NCBI RefSeq assembly: GCF_024362695.1
Contig: NC_065433.1
Span: forward strand, 23,433,700 to 23,497,699
DNA from: Pectinophora gossypiella
Lineage: Eukaryota > Arthropoda > Insecta > Lepidoptera > Gelechiidae
Direction of reading: 5' to 3'
Length of the DNA: 64,000 nucleotides
Of the stretch, positions 20,521-31,754 are shown piece after piece. The notes under the pieces were generated by a model. The model was not told where the DNA came from, searched no databases, and worked only from the letters and a program-made list of their open reading frames with translations. The translations under genes were made by a program, and so were the position numbers. The stretch's first letter is position 1; the number at the start of each line of letters is the position of its first letter.

Positions 20521-21030
20521 TGTCAATCACCGCTGGATGAATTTTAAACAGGTTAAGTTTTGGCCACAAACTCTCCTAATGGTAAGGGTAAATGTGGCTT
20601 AAGGTGTTACGTATAAATGCCTATTTCATATAGCTTTAAACTGAATTCCATTGCTCTGAAACTGATCTCTACAGTCAGACAAGGCCGTACAGATCTTAAA
20701 GATTCTCCTCTTGATTCACAAAGCAAATCTGAATACAAAGCGGATGCAGTACCCGAGTCAAGCCGTCAGGAATCGCCGATGCTGATACTAAACCCAACAA
20801 GTGTCATATCAGCACAAAGCTTAAGTAGCTACCTAAACAGATGCAAAATTATCCAAAAGCAAATGTCAAAGCTGTAAGCGAAATGGAAATTGGTTCACAT
20901 TTGTGTGGTAAATAGTAGCAATTGCCGGATTTTGGATAATGCTCCTTTTGCAATGCAGACGCGGGAGCGACAGCGGGCACGAGATTTATTCCCTTCCGAA
21001 ACAAAAGTGGTAAATGATATCGGGCAACCA
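20521..21030. other. No recognisable gene
   Basis: Unassigned. The 86-codon frame at 20617-20877 is rich in Ser/Lys and shows no domain. Confidence 0.5.
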
Positions 21031-21208
21031 GAGCAGAGATTGTGGAATTCCACTTGCTTCGATCCTGATCCTGTCTTGCTTCTTCCAAATTCATCAATCG
21101 TTTCTCACACGCACACCGATTCAGAGTTGAACGATCGACTCTGCAACTCTGACCATCTCTGATCCTCAGTACCTACTAAACCTCTTTTGAGGACATCTCC
21201 AATATGAT
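21031..21208 (-). pseudogene. Decayed RTE-like LINE 3' end
   Basis: CTTGCTTCGATCCTGATCCT, TTCATCAATCGTTTCTCACA and GAGGACATCTCCAA align with the minus-strand copy at 25430-25555. Substitutions are frequent, so it is older than 25374-25785. Confidence 0.65.
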
Positions 21209-22101
21209 AAGTGTCATATCAATAAGTCTTCTGCTATGATCCTGAACGTCAGTGGTGGTATTTGAATTTGAAATGGTGCTCAATTATTGCTTCCCTATGT
21301 GCCGTTCAGTGCCTATCCCTAGCTTTCACCATATTTTAGACATTCTTCTTCTTTGCGAATCGATGGCGATCGAAGCTAAATTTTTGCTGACTAATAATAA
21401 GAAGATTTTAGACATTAAACAACATTTAAAGGATACCGGCCACCCTCACGCACGACCTTACAAGACAATTCTCAATTATGTTGACTTGACTGTTCTATGT
21501 GGCTTTTCGTTCATTATGAATAATATGGTATCTGAGCTTCAATGCTCGACTTGTTTTACCTTTCGAGCATGTCGTATAGACCGACAGGAAGATTATGACT
21601 GACACTATACGTCATCACATCTAACTCAGGATTTTCTATCGAAAGTTATTGCAAACTGTCTTTGGACTTGTGGCTCTACCCATTATTGAGGGTAAGCCAA
21701 GTTACAAAAAGCGATGCATGGGATTGACTTAAGATGACGTCATACCCATAGGTAATATTTTTATCACTGTGACTGTCGTTTTTCGTAATCGTCTGCAACT
21801 TAGCTAAGCCCTCTTACGTGAGTTTGTCTACTATTTTATACCAGCGGAAGCATTTATCGCACCCGCTTGAGGTTCAGTATTTTAACAGATTTGATTGGAC
21901 ACGATAATTTATGTCATTATTGGTTCGGTTTCAGCTGTATTAGCCTATAATGTAAGTTCAGTCGGGCTGATATTAAGCTGTCTGAGTCACAGGCAATGGC
22001 GTATATTATTTTCGCTTACAAAAACATCGAACAGTGTAATTGCTAGCACGCAAGCTACTGAGGCTTACATGTGCTAGACCGCTAATGTAAGTAATGGATA
22101 T
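21209..22101. other. Unassigned, with two repeat fragments
   Basis: AAATGGTGCTCAATTATTGC at 21271-21290 recurs at 22372-22391 with one change. TTCTTTGCGAATCGATGGCG at about 21350-21370 recurs inside the LINE at 32698-32717. A degenerate P repeat spans 21690-21802. No gene is recognised. Confidence 0.45.
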
Positions 22102-22186
22102 AACACCTTCAACCCGCAGTGAAGCAGCGTGGTGGATTATGCTCCACATCCCCCTGTTGATTGAGGGAAGGCCTGTGCCCAGTGGT
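22102..22186 (+). mobile_element. SINE-B 3'-end fragment
   Basis: AACACCTTCAACCCGCAGTG, AGCAGCGTGGTGGATTATGC, GTTGATTGAGGGAAGGCCTG and TGCCCAG. Head and core missing; truncated in the tail. Confidence 0.75.
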
Positions 22187-23257
22187 ATTATTGTAGTTAC
22201 TACACCTGAAGCATACGACAAGAGTCGTATCTTATCAGGACACCATGGCCCAACAACGGGCGTGATTTTATGTATACAAGTATTAAAGTGAAAATTTCAG
22301 CGCGTACTATCAAACAATAGTGTCCGTCAGAATCGCCGGTCACTCGTATTTTGTCGGCGTATTTTAAGTTGAAATGGTGCTCAATAATTGCTGCGCATTT
22401 CGGCCGCCTAGTGCCCATCACTAGACATTTGCTACCAACGTTCCGAATGTTCTTCAGCGCCCCATTCTGTGATACTGATTATCATTCCATACAAAATTGA
22501 AACAGCTGGCAGCGCGTGAGATTTAAAAAAAAACCTTGCTTGAATATAATTTTCTATTAAACAATAGCTTTGGTCCAGTCGTAGACTGTTAAGATATTAT
22601 TTATCAAAATTCACAAAGCTGTTGAATCTGAGATTTAAATATTGAAAACACCGACGAAAATTAGACTTTGAATTATAAATGAAGGACTGACGCCACTCAA
22701 ATAAATCTCTAAGTTAGAGAGAATAGCTTTACGCTGTAGCCAAAGTAGGGTCGGTAGAGAAAGCTATAGGTGGAATGGTTGTGATTTTTCATTTCCTACT
22801 TGGCTTCTAACATAGTCTGTTTCCATTGACGCAAGCACATGGAAATAGTTCCGCCAGACAACACGTGGTTAAACTAAACTTTACGCCCCCAAATGTAAAC
22901 TCTTACGTACTCCCAATTACATCGAATAGATACGTTTCTCTTCGCAAGGAAAGGACGTCATAAAAACAAATAAAATAAACCTTTATCGAAACAGTCAATT
23001 AACATTTTAATCCCCCTTTAACGTAGTCAATATAGCAAAATGGATTCCATCAAAAAGGTTCGCTATAAAGTGATGCCTCGACGCTTATGACAAATTAATT
23101 GAATTATTTACATTGCGGGTTGATTTTAAAAGGTATATCCATTAAAATAACAGTATTTAAGTCGTTAACAGGTGGTTTGCATAAAAGTATAAACATGACG
23201 ATGCGCTTATGACTACTTATACATAGTTTTGGAATGTATTGGAATGTTGGAATGTAA
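22187..23257. other. No recognisable gene
   Basis: AT-rich unassigned DNA. Frames are short and cover both strands of the same low-information sequence. Confidence 0.5.
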
Positions 23258-23371
23258 CAAAGTATAAGCTCACGACTTTATCTCAATTGGGGTAGTCAGA
23301 ACCCCACTGCAAGATGAACTAAGTACCCACGCTTCACCGAGCTTTCTGCTAGACAAACGTGATAGGGGGTG
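23258..23371 (-). repeat. Dispersed repeat M
   Basis: GCTCACGACTTTATCTCAAT, GGGGTAGTCAGAACCCCACT, AAGATGAACTAAGTACCCAC and ACCGAGCTTTCTGCTAGAC recur at 55318-55430 (inverse) and in broken form at 54685-54900. Probably a LINE 3' end; not assigned. Confidence 0.55.
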
Positions 23372-23386
23372 GTTTATTTTACATGC

Positions 23387-23772
23387 ATAATGGTGCTAAT
23401 TCCTGTAAACACCATCTAATTTTATTTTAAGTTATATCTGTCATTTTCTTATCCGCCGAAAAGAAAAGGGACGGGTAATCGACAAGCATAAAATTTATGG
23501 AACACATGTCAATTTTAAGCACAAATCTAAACCAACCGTCTAAAAATTTTACGTCCGTCAATAACCCGACACAGTTAAGTAGACAGCACGTCAAACGGAT
23601 TGCATACCAGCGACGTACCTTTTGATTCGCCCGGGATATTCATTCATTTACTCATTCTTCCTAAAATTAAGAGCTGTGAATCATCCGTCCCTTTCCTTTT
23701 CGACGGATATGAAAATGACGGATATAACTTAAAATAAAATTAGGCGGTGTCTGCAGGAATCGGGGCCATTAT
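23387..23772. mobile_element. MITE family N with about 85-bp terminal inverted repeats
   Basis: The left arm (ATAATGGTGCTAATTCCTG ... TTTTATTTTAAGTTATATC ... AAAAGGGACGG, 23387-23474) mirrors the right arm (CCGTCCCTTTCC ... GATATAACTTAAAATAAAA ... CAGGAATCGGGGCCATTAT, 23685-23772). The 210-bp centre is non-coding and contains ACCCGACACAGTTAAGTAGA and TTGATTCGCCCGGG. Other copies: 15113-15300 and 37790-38025. Confidence 0.8.
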
Positions 23773-23787
23773 CCCCATATTTATATG

Positions 23788-24003
23788 TATACAGGATGTT
23801 AGTGACATCGTTACGAAAAAATTGAGGGATGATTCAGACTGATTCCGAATTAATATCAAGTGGATTTTTCCGAAGCAAAAGTATGAAACTGTAAGTAATT
23901 AAACAAAAGACTATTTTCATGAATTTTCCGATAAGAAACCCCGAGAATCATGGTCTGAACCATCACTTCCGTATTCGTTACGATGACACAAACTCCGTGT
24001 ATA
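23788..24003. mobile_element. Fold-back MITE H copy
   Basis: CAGGATGTTAGTGACATCGT left end after TA, mirrored centre (GATGATTCAGACTGATTCCG and CATGGTCTGAACCATC) and right end ACGATGACACAAACTCCGTG followed by TA. Confidence 0.75.
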
Positions 24004-24213
24004 TTGAGCCTTATCAATTGGAAGACTGCAAAGAATACCTAGTCCAGAACAATTTAGATCCATTAGGACGACGTATAGATGATAGGTGATGAGCCCATCT
24101 CCCATTATAATTTTATTTTATTGGGGACTAAAAACAACAGTACATTATGGTACGGCAACGGTGAAGTAGGGTCATGGTTACCATTATGTGGACATTTGAA
24201 ATTGTGTCTGGAT

Positions 24214-24535
24214 CCTCTTCTATCGTGTGGGTTGTGCGGTGGAATACCAACCTCATTAACCCTGGTGTCAGGGTTACTATTGAGCCGTCAAAGGCCCCTG
24301 ATATGGCTCATGTAACGACACTTACTTCAGTAAGTAGTAGCCGGGACCAACGGCTTAACGTGCTTTCCGAAGCACAGATCATCTTACTTTCGGACAATCT
24401 GGTAATCCGCCAGTAATGTCCTAAGCAAACTAGGGACCACAAAGTAATTTTTGTATTAATATGTCCCCACCGGAAATCGAACCCGAGACCTCCGAATCGT
24501 GAGCCCAGCGCTCAACCACTGGGCCAGGAGGTCGT
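24214..24535 (-). mobile_element. SINE-C, near full length
   Basis: Minus strand: CCCAGTGGTTGAGCGCTGGG (box A region), TCGGGTTCGATTTCC (box B), ACTTTGTGGTCCC, core TCGGAAAGCACGTTAAGCCG, CTACTACTTACTGAAGTAAG, AGGGGCCTTTGACGGCTCAA and tail ACCTCAGGGTTAATGAGG-type block ending at the ATAGAAGAGG tail. Confidence 0.83.
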
Positions 24536-24890
24536 CATTGTGTGTGGCTGAAACTAAATCATATCGGCAGTCCCAGGTAGTGAACTAAGTTAACACTAGA
24601 TGTTAGTTTTCAAAGTGTAATATAGTGTAATATCTAAAGTAGGGTTGGGTTTAGACTGTCAAACGGCGTATCTTGAGTTCTAGATTGGTTCCTTGAAACT
24701 AATTAGGCTCTTGGCAACTACCTGGTTAAATACACGATGACTTCAGTATTTATGATATTATCCGGATGGTAACTCCCCGAAGGAGTATCGAAACAAGTGC
24801 TCTAGGGAGGCGAAGACGAACAAAGTCCTTCAATAGTAAATAGTGTATTAACTAGATTGCTACAGATAAATCAATAAGTAAAATTAAATT

Positions 24891-25098
24891 TCAGCGATGA
24901 AGGAAACATCCTGTGCAGACCCACATTCCCAAGAAATGCATTTCGGAGGTATGTGACCTAACCTGTATTGGGCTGGTTTTCCCTTCGCGGGTTGGAAGGT
25001 TACAGAGGCAGTCGCTTCTGTCAAAACCGGACCTGTCAAATCGTCAGGTTAGGTAAGCGAACCCTGTGAAAAACGGGATAATGCTAGGGAGATCATGA
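24891..25098 (+). mobile_element. SINE-D, headless copy
   Basis: CAGCGATGAAGGAAACATCC, AAGAAATGCATTTCGGAGGT, GGGCTGGTTTTCCCTTCGCG, GGCAGTCGCTTCTGTCAAAA, CGGACCTGTCAAATCGTCAG and CCCTGTGAAAAACGGGATAA. The tRNA-like head is missing. Confidence 0.78.
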
Positions 25099-25165
25099 AA
25101 TCAATAAATTAAATTGATGTTAACATTTAGAATAATACGGTCAAAAAATCTACTAAAGTATTATG

Positions 25166-25312
25166 TACAGTCATGAGCAATATAAATGTACCCACTTACG
25201 GACTCTGTGGCACTAACATATTTGACATTTAGTGAGACTTACAGTTCAACTTGTCAAAAAAGTTAATGTGACATGGTAACAAAGAATATACATATTAACG
25301 CTCATGACCGTA
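25166..25312. mobile_element. Mariner-type MITE L (TA target site)
   Basis: Ends TACAGTCATGAGCAATA and TTAACGCTCATGACCGTA are inverted, each including TA. The internal GACTTACAGTTCAACTTGTC and TTAATGTGACATGGTA are shared with 46078-46222. Non-coding. Confidence 0.78.
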
Positions 25313-25373
25313 TGTCATTGAATTGTTCTTAATTAAAATAAAGTTGAATGTTTTTGCTGATTCTAACTCGGAA

Positions 25374-25785
25374 CATACATACATACATAAACTCACGCCT
25401 ATTTCCCACCGGGGTAAGCAGAGACTATAGAATTCCATTTGCTTCGATCCTGACACACTTCTCTTGCTTCCTCCACATTCATCAATCGCTTCATACACGC
25501 ACGCCGGTTCAGAGTAGATCGTATTGAACCTTTTCTAAGGACATCTCCAATTTATCATCGTAAGTCCTTCTCGGTCTTCCTCTGCCAGCCCTACCATCAA
25601 CTTTCGCTTTATATACCGCTTTTGCAGTTCTATTATCCTTCATCCGCTCAACGTGTCCAAACCAACCTAACATTCCCTTCTCAATCCTAGTCACTATATC
25701 GTCTTTTACACCACATCTCTGTCTTATCACACTGTTTCTCACTCTATCACTCAACTTCACACCGCAGATGCTACGCAAAGACCTC
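25374..25785 (-). pseudogene. 5'-truncated RTE-like LINE C-terminus and 3' tail
   Basis: Minus-strand translation from 25778: MRSICGVKLSDRVRNSVIRQ, then GMLGWFGHVERMKDNRTAKA and GRAGRGRPRRTYDDKLEMS. A one-base change relative to 861-1205 shifts the frame after TYDD and ends it early. The tail is (ACAT)n on the plus strand. A short possible duplication, CTCGGAA, is at 25367-25373 and 25783-25789. Nucleotide identity to the 796-1272 copy is high by eye. Confidence 0.8.
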
Positions 25786-25820
25786 GGAATGTAAACTTTA
25801 AATACCTACATAATATGTAT

Positions 25821-25963
25821 TCATCTCTCCAGCGTTATCCCTTGTCCACAGGGTCCGCTCCTTAAGCTGAAGACTTGATGGAAGTCGTTGTCTGTCTGTC
25901 CGCGAATCCGTGAAAGGAAAACCGGCTTGATACGAATGTGGGTTTCCTCGCGATATTTTCCTT
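25821..25963 (-). mobile_element. SINE-D 3' part, diverged
   Basis: TCATCTCTCCAGCGTTATCC, CACAGGGTCCGCTCC, AGTCGTTGTCTGTCTGTCC and TGGGTTTCCTCGCGATATTT follow the SINE-D order in reverse. Confidence 0.65.
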
Positions 25964-26150
25964 CAAATTCAAATTCAAAAATATCTTTATTCAGTAGGTA
26001 ACATAGTTACACTTTGAATCGTCAATTTTTACATAACGAACGTCTCATCCGCCTAAAACTACTGCAGCTTCTCACAACCTGTATAGCCGGGGAAAAGAAG
26101 CTGCAAGGAAAACCTCGGCACAGGGCTCTAGACGTTCTTTAAAAAAAAAA
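25964..26150 (-). mobile_element. LINE-like 3' end (family I), (TTCAAA)n tail
   Basis: AATATCTTTATTCAGTAGGT (reverse of a polyadenylation-like AATAAAGATATT), TAACATAGTTACACTTTGAA, CGTCTCATCCGCCTAAAACT and GCAGCTTCTCACAACCTGTA. Copies: 46461-46640, 54168-54433 and a short one at 40728-40795. Non-coding. Confidence 0.65.
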
Positions 26151-26774
26151 AACATAAAATATTGATATACAATTGAGTAATTTAGCTGCCTAATATCAGT
26201 TCTCAGACAGTTAATCCCATGCATTCATATCTTCTAAATAATCACTAACTTTATCTTTCACTTCTGAGCATGTGCTAATCATTTATGAACCAAACATGAA
26301 TTCGTATATTACTTTGGGTGCAAACCTGGGACCTCATAGTAAGAGTCGAGCGTTCTTCCAATCCAACAAGGCTTCTAAATAATATATATAACATATAGTA
26401 TATAATGCCCCGCTTTTACAGAATGAGAACCGCTGCATCGTACTCCTACTGCCCAATAAGAAATGTGTCGCCATAACAGTCAAAGTTGAATGTCATATTT
26501 CCGGTTTATTTGTCGGTATTGCAAGTTTATTTGGTCGTAAAGCGACGCCGCAAGGAGTGAGCGAAGGCAGCTTACACCGCGAACAATAGTGGATGTGATT
26601 TCCCACATACAAAGCTGGACTTAAACCCACTTACCTTTCAGACTGGCTGGGAATTCAACTGGGTAGTTCTTGAAATGTGATTTGTAACATAAATGCACTT
26701 TTCATCAAAGAAATTCAAATTATCTAAAAGAAATGCAAGTTATCTAAAAATATTAGTATTACGAATAAAAACGG

Positions 26775-26842
26775 TATTTTTTTACGTGACTGACTGCAGA
26801 TTTGCCGCATTAACTGAACGCTGAACGCTCTTACCCGGTGTC
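26775..26842 (-). mobile_element. Retroposon E, decayed 3'-end fragment
   Basis: A T8 run, ACGTGACTGACTGCAGATTT, GCCGCATTAACTG and CGCTCTTACCCGGT follow the order of the E 3' end at 58216-58310, with deletions. Confidence 0.55.
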
Positions 26843-27262
26843 ATTTTTCCTTAAATTTTTAATTCTTAATGTCAGTGTTCCAAATTCAAATTTAATAATT
26901 TAAGCTCGTGTTTTTTCGGATGCGTTTAGACTTTTTTGGTGACAAGTTTATTTGCTGATACGTAGTTCGGCGTACAGGCTAGGCTAGGTATAGTACGTAC
27001 AGTACCGGTACAAAATCGCTTAGTATTCCACCTCATACTTGCTTACTCTACCTTCTCGGATAGATATTCCAAGTTTTCTACCAACTTGATTTAGCTCAAG
27101 TATCATGTTGACGAAGTTAGATAGTTCTCCAGGAAATCATAGTATACGGTGGTGTAGAAATCAAATATAATATATAATTAATAAAATTAATTAATTTATA
27201 AATTTTATTAATATTATAATCAATAAACCAGCATCTCGTCGAAGCGTAGTTTGGTCCACATT

Positions 27263-27521
27263 TGGGTACTTTCCTAGGTCAAAGATAAATTATGAAATTC
27301 TGATTAATAAATAAAGACAGATCTAAAGGTGTCAATAAATGTTTTCTCTGATCTATTTAACTTTTTTTGAATTTTAATAAAGAAAAATGTAACAATATTA
27401 TAATATAATATTAATATAGTGCGACATTTTGTCACTTTTTTCTAAGTTGCATTTTCATACAAATTCCATACCTAGTAATTTCGTTTAGTAAAAAGTATTT
27501 GATTTGACTAGTCGGAAACTA
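27263..27521 (+). mobile_element. MITE family F copy, CRE lost
   Basis: GGGTACTTTCCTAGGTCAAA end, AATAAATAAAGACAGATCTA, TTTTAATAAAGAAAAATGTA and a GACTAGTCGGAAACTAC end. The TGACGTCA region is deleted (CACTTTTTTCTAAGTTGC). An AT-only expansion (TATTATAATATAATATTAAT) lies in the middle. Confidence 0.75.
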
Positions 27522-29140
27522 CTATATTGACAATAGCGCGCGCATGATGTGCAGTTTACGTCAGTTTGTCTCAGTAAGTAACTAAACGCACTTTTCGTTA
27601 ATTTTAGTCCAGCGACAAACGATACATCACAGAGACAAATCCCATTCAAAAGATCGATTGAAACACACAAAGCGGACCCGATAAATACAGTATTGTTTCG
27701 AAACCTTTCTAAATTGTATAACATGTGAATGGAGCTACTGGATTACCATTTAAACTTGCACTGCAATACGAATGCAAACAGGACATGTATTGAGTTGCAA
27801 GCGAGGCATGATACCAGATCACCATGATGCGAGAAATCGATTCAAATCCAATCGAGCAATTGGTATCGAGAAGCATCCAGTATCGATGCACGACACACGC
27901 ATACCAAACTGGCCTCTAGTTGATTGCAATGCAATTTCTTTTATAAATTGCTCAATAAATAAGTGTATAAATTGCTTATTGTTGATTGCTGTTGATACCT
28001 ACTAATGTTTATTTTTAGGCCATTCTAATCGATCGTTATGTTCTGATCAGGGTATTTAAATCTAATTCATAGGGCACAGAGGTCTCCAATCAAAAACATC
28101 AGCGAAATCCAAATTATGATTCGCTTACTTCTTTCGTAATTTATTTATTTATTTTTAGGGAAATTTAATGACAATGTTAATGACACTAATTTTATCACTG
28201 TGTTTGTTTTAAATTAAACGGATTTGTATTTTTAATTGAATTTTTATTTAAAGAAGCACACTGTTACAATTAAGGTTTGAAGGAAGAGGGAGTGTTGCCA
28301 TGGATAAAAAATATATGTCTATTTATGTCTTAAACATATCTAGGGGGGGCAACAAATACAATATGCAAGAATATGAATAATGGCCAAGAAGTTTCTTTAA
28401 TGATTGATTTTATTTTTATTTAGACTTAAGGAACCTTGTAATCAATAACTATCTACAATTACAGATAGTCCGTTGCTACGTACAATATCTTATAGTGTAT
28501 AAATAAAGGAGAAACCTAAATTGCCCAACGCGTCTTGATACTTGAACGTGTTTTGCCATTGACACAAATATTCTTCAAACACTTTAAACCCTAAAAACTG
28601 CAGATTTGCATATCGTGAAGAAATGATCAACAAGAACCAATTCAGAAACTTAATCGCATAACAAAGTTTGGTGTAGTTGTAAGGAACAGTGTTCACGGTA
28701 GATCTTTCTCAACTTAACCCTAATTCGATTCGAAATCCGGAAATGCCCGGCGTATCACTTTAACGACTTAAATAGTTACGCGTGAGGCGACGTTGTGACG
28801 ACATCGCAATGCTGAATATACTTGCATTCCTTGTTTTAGCGATATCGTATCGTGCTGAGTTGTAGTTGGAGGTGATCGTAATAGGGCTATGAACACTATT
28901 GAACACTATTCAAAAGACAATCGATATGAGAACAGGAATGGTCTCGTCTGATAAACGGAATAAATGCTCATTATTTAAGGTTATGTGATGAAAAAATAAT
29001 AAACAAATACTTCCAGGTAAGCATGCACGTAGAGCATTTCAGGGTCCTCAGAATACCAGGGTCGTACCAGGATGCCCTTTCATTTCTGGACGTCCATCAC
29101 CAACTTATGAGCATTTCGCGAGCATCTTTTATATTTTATT
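27522..29140. other. No recognisable gene or repeat
   Basis: 1.6 kb of apparently unique DNA. Minus-strand frames at 27485-27724, 27709-27891 and 28490-28696 give no recognisable domains. Confidence 0.5.
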
Positions 29141-29358
29141 GTGTCCCTAGTTTGGTTAGGACATTACAGGCTGATCACCTGATTGTCCGAAAGTAAGACG
29201 ATCCGTGCTTAGAAAGCTCACGTTAAGCCGTTGGTCCCGTTACTACTTGGTGGTGTAAGTACGTAATCGTTACATGAGTCATATCAGGGGCCTTTGGCGG
29301 CTCAATAGTAACCCAACCCCAGGTTGGTAATCCACCAACCCACGCGATAGAAGAAAAG
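29141..29358 (+). mobile_element. SINE-C, headless copy
   Basis: GTGTCCCTAGTTTGGTTAGG, GGCTGATCACCTGATTGTCC, GTTAAGCCGTTGGTCCCGTT, AGGGGCCTTTGGCGGCTCAA and a TAGAAGAAAAG tail. The tRNA-like head is absent. Confidence 0.8.
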
Positions 29359-29394
29359 ATTTTATTGTTATTTTGTGAGAATTCTATACGATGT

Positions 29395-29610
29395 TATTAT
29401 GTTGGAGCGTGGTATGACCACGTGATGAGGAGGGATGAAAGGCATATTACAAGGAATGTCGAAAGGGTGGGGGACGACCCAAGAAAGATTGGACGGTATA
29501 TGTGAAGAAGGATATCCTTGTGAAATATGAAGGAACTGTGATGATGACTGACAGGAATTCATGGAAGAAAACATGTTGTGGAATATGGGCTGAAGGATGA
29601 TGCTGTGGTG
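29395..29610 (+). pseudogene. Decayed LINE C-terminus
   Basis: The plus strand encodes WYDHVMRRDERHITRNVERV GDDPRK and, after frameshifts, MMTDRNSWKKTCCG. It matches the minus-strand relic at 57960-58180 (GDDPRKWMDCVKKDVC, TTDRNEWKRNTCC). The basic GHVMRRD-like motif followed by a D-R--WK block is the usual end of RTE-like polyproteins. Several stops. Confidence 0.6.
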
Positions 29611-30263
29611 GGTGTACCTGTCTACAGGGTTCATCTTTATTTTTGGACACATGAAAGAAGTGACCATAAGTTGTCTTCTGTGAAATTTATGCCTCCTGAA
29701 AGTCTCCAATTTGCCTCAGTATAATTATACGGATTTTTATGTTTTATTTCTGATCTAGGCTATGAAAGTTGGAGCTTTGTTTCAGACGCTTATTAAGCCG
29801 GCCAAAAATTAACCAAATCTTACCTAATTTGAATATTTAATTAAAAATTGTTTCAAAAGTAAGTTCTACTTTTACAATTTCTCCATTACAATTATAGCCA
29901 ATCCAACAAAGTTGTAACGTACGAACTTCGTTGCTGGGTGTAAATTTTTTGCTGCCATGATAAATTACTCTTACATAATAATATCACATTATTATCACAT
30001 TTTATATCAACAGTTGTTAACAACGTTACAAGTGCTGAACTACCCGTCGGACATATTTTATCCGGTGACAGTTTTAAAAACATATTTTACATAAAACATT
30101 GCCATTAAAGGCAGCGTTTTATTTTTTTTTGTTTTGGAAGAAAAAGGCTGCAGATTTTTAAAACGAAATGTTTTACAGAGTTATAATTGTGAAGAATGAT
30201 AAAAAGAGAAACCACAAACCAGAAAACAAGGATAAATTAAAAAGAAGAGGAAGAAGGAATACA

Positions 30264-30850
30264 ATAGGCTAGAATCCAACCAGTCAAATCAGTTACTTTT
30301 TACTAAACGTCAAAACACAAAATTACTATGGAATTTGTATGAAAAAGCACACTGTGACGTTAGAGAAAAACGTGATAAAATGTCGCACTAAATATTACGT
30401 TTTTCATGATTAAAAATCATAACCATAAACTACCTATATACGTCCCACTGCTGGGCACAGGCCTCCCCTCAATCAACCGGAGGGGGTATGGAGCATACTC
30501 CACCACGCTGCTCCACTGCGGGTTGGTGGAGGTGTTTTTACGGTTAATAGCCGGGACCAACGGCTTAACGTGCCTTCCGAAGCACGGAATCATCTTACTT
30601 TTTCGGACAATCAGGTGATTCAAGCCAGAAAAGTCCTTACCAAACAAAGGACAGTCTCACAAAGTGATTTCGACAATGTCCCCATCGGGAATCGAACCCG
30701 GACCTCCAGATCTTGAGCCTAACGCTCTAACCACTAGACCACGGAGGCTGTGATTAAAAATCATAAATAAGTTAAATAGACAAAAAGAAAATGTTTTTCG
30801 TTAGTTTTAGATGTGTCTTTATTTAGTAATCAGAATTTTATATTTTTTCT
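30264..30850 (-). mobile_element. MITE family F, split by a SINE-B
   Basis: Left part 30264-30422 (GGCTAGAATCCAACCAGTC, GTATGAAAAAGCACACTGTG, CGTGATAAAATGTCGCACTA) and right part 30751-30850 (AATAAGTTAAATAGACAAAA, GTCTTTATTTAGTAATCAGA) form one F copy. The CRE is mutated (TGACGTTA). The SINE inserted at TGATTAAAAATCATAA. Confidence 0.75.
30423..30750 (-). mobile_element. SINE-B nested in MITE F, 16-bp target-site duplication
   Basis: Complete SINE-B read on the minus strand: GTGGTCTAGTGGTTAGAGCG, GGTTCGATTCCC, CCGTGCTTCGGAAGGCACGT, CCCCCTCCGGTTGATTGAGG and CTGTGCCCAGCAGTGGGACG. TGATTAAAAATCATAA at 30407-30422 and 30751-30766 is the duplication, taken from F sequence, so F was there first. 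Confidence 0.9.
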
Positions 30851-31159
30851 TCAACCTTATACGACCCAATTGTTTTTAGAGTTTAATACCCATTAATCTT
30901 ATAATTATATCGAGGGTTGAAAGGCAAATGGGTTTAAGCGACATTTTGTGAACTTTACAGGAGAGCCATTTAAAGTTTTATTTTTTCGAAAAAAATTCAT
31001 ATAAAAAAAACTACTGAATCAAAAGTGTTCAAAATGCTAAGAATTATTTTAAATTAAACGTTGCACAATTCTGTATTTATTTGGTTTGAAAAACACATCA
31101 GTTATAGATTTTAGAAGTCGCTTAATACAAAATGCCTCAATTGAACTAAATTACAGTTG

Positions 31160-31351
31160 AAGGAAAAACGGTTGATATCCACTAGAGCCAAATATTAGCT
31201 ACAAGCAAAATGCTTTAAGAGACCTCTCACTTATTAGTTTGACTAAAGCTAAATGAGTTAAACGACTTCTTAAAAAAAGAAGACTAGAGGCAAATCAGCT
31301 TAACCTCCATAAAAGGTTATATGACAGGGAAGGAAAATATCTTAAGTGACC
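31160..31351 (+). repeat. Left part of a 42-bp periodic repeat array
   Basis: Units begin at 31160 (GAAGGAAAAACGGTTGA), 31201 (ACAAGCAAAATGCTTTAAGA), 31243 (CTAAAGCTAAATGAGTTAAA), 31286 (AGAGGCAAATCAGCTTAACC) and 31326 (AGGGAAGGAAAATATCTTAA). Units are well diverged from one another but keep the spacing. Confidence 0.6.
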
Positions 31352-31754
31352 ATCCGCTACTAATTTCAATTGTATGAAATCCAAATATTAGTAAGATCGG
31401 AAATAAAGTCGGTCCTTAAGCCGTTTTTCCTGGGAGAGATTTTAGTCGGGCAAGGCATTTACAGATATTTATACCTTACAATATTAGGAAAAATCACGGC
31501 GGATATAATGAGTAAATCGATTCCATTAAGAAACAGGATCTAGAATATAACCAATAAGATTGTTACACATGCTTAATTCGACTTTTTAAGTATATGGTAA
31601 ACCGCGTATGATGGCGGATGACAGATGACTGTCACCAACTGAATGCGGGCAATAAAAGAAACAAATAGCTTTGAAAAAGTCTTAATATGCTTATACTCTG
31701 TGCCGAGTTTAATCTCACTATCACAACCTGTTTCCGATTTACTGAAAAATTTAA

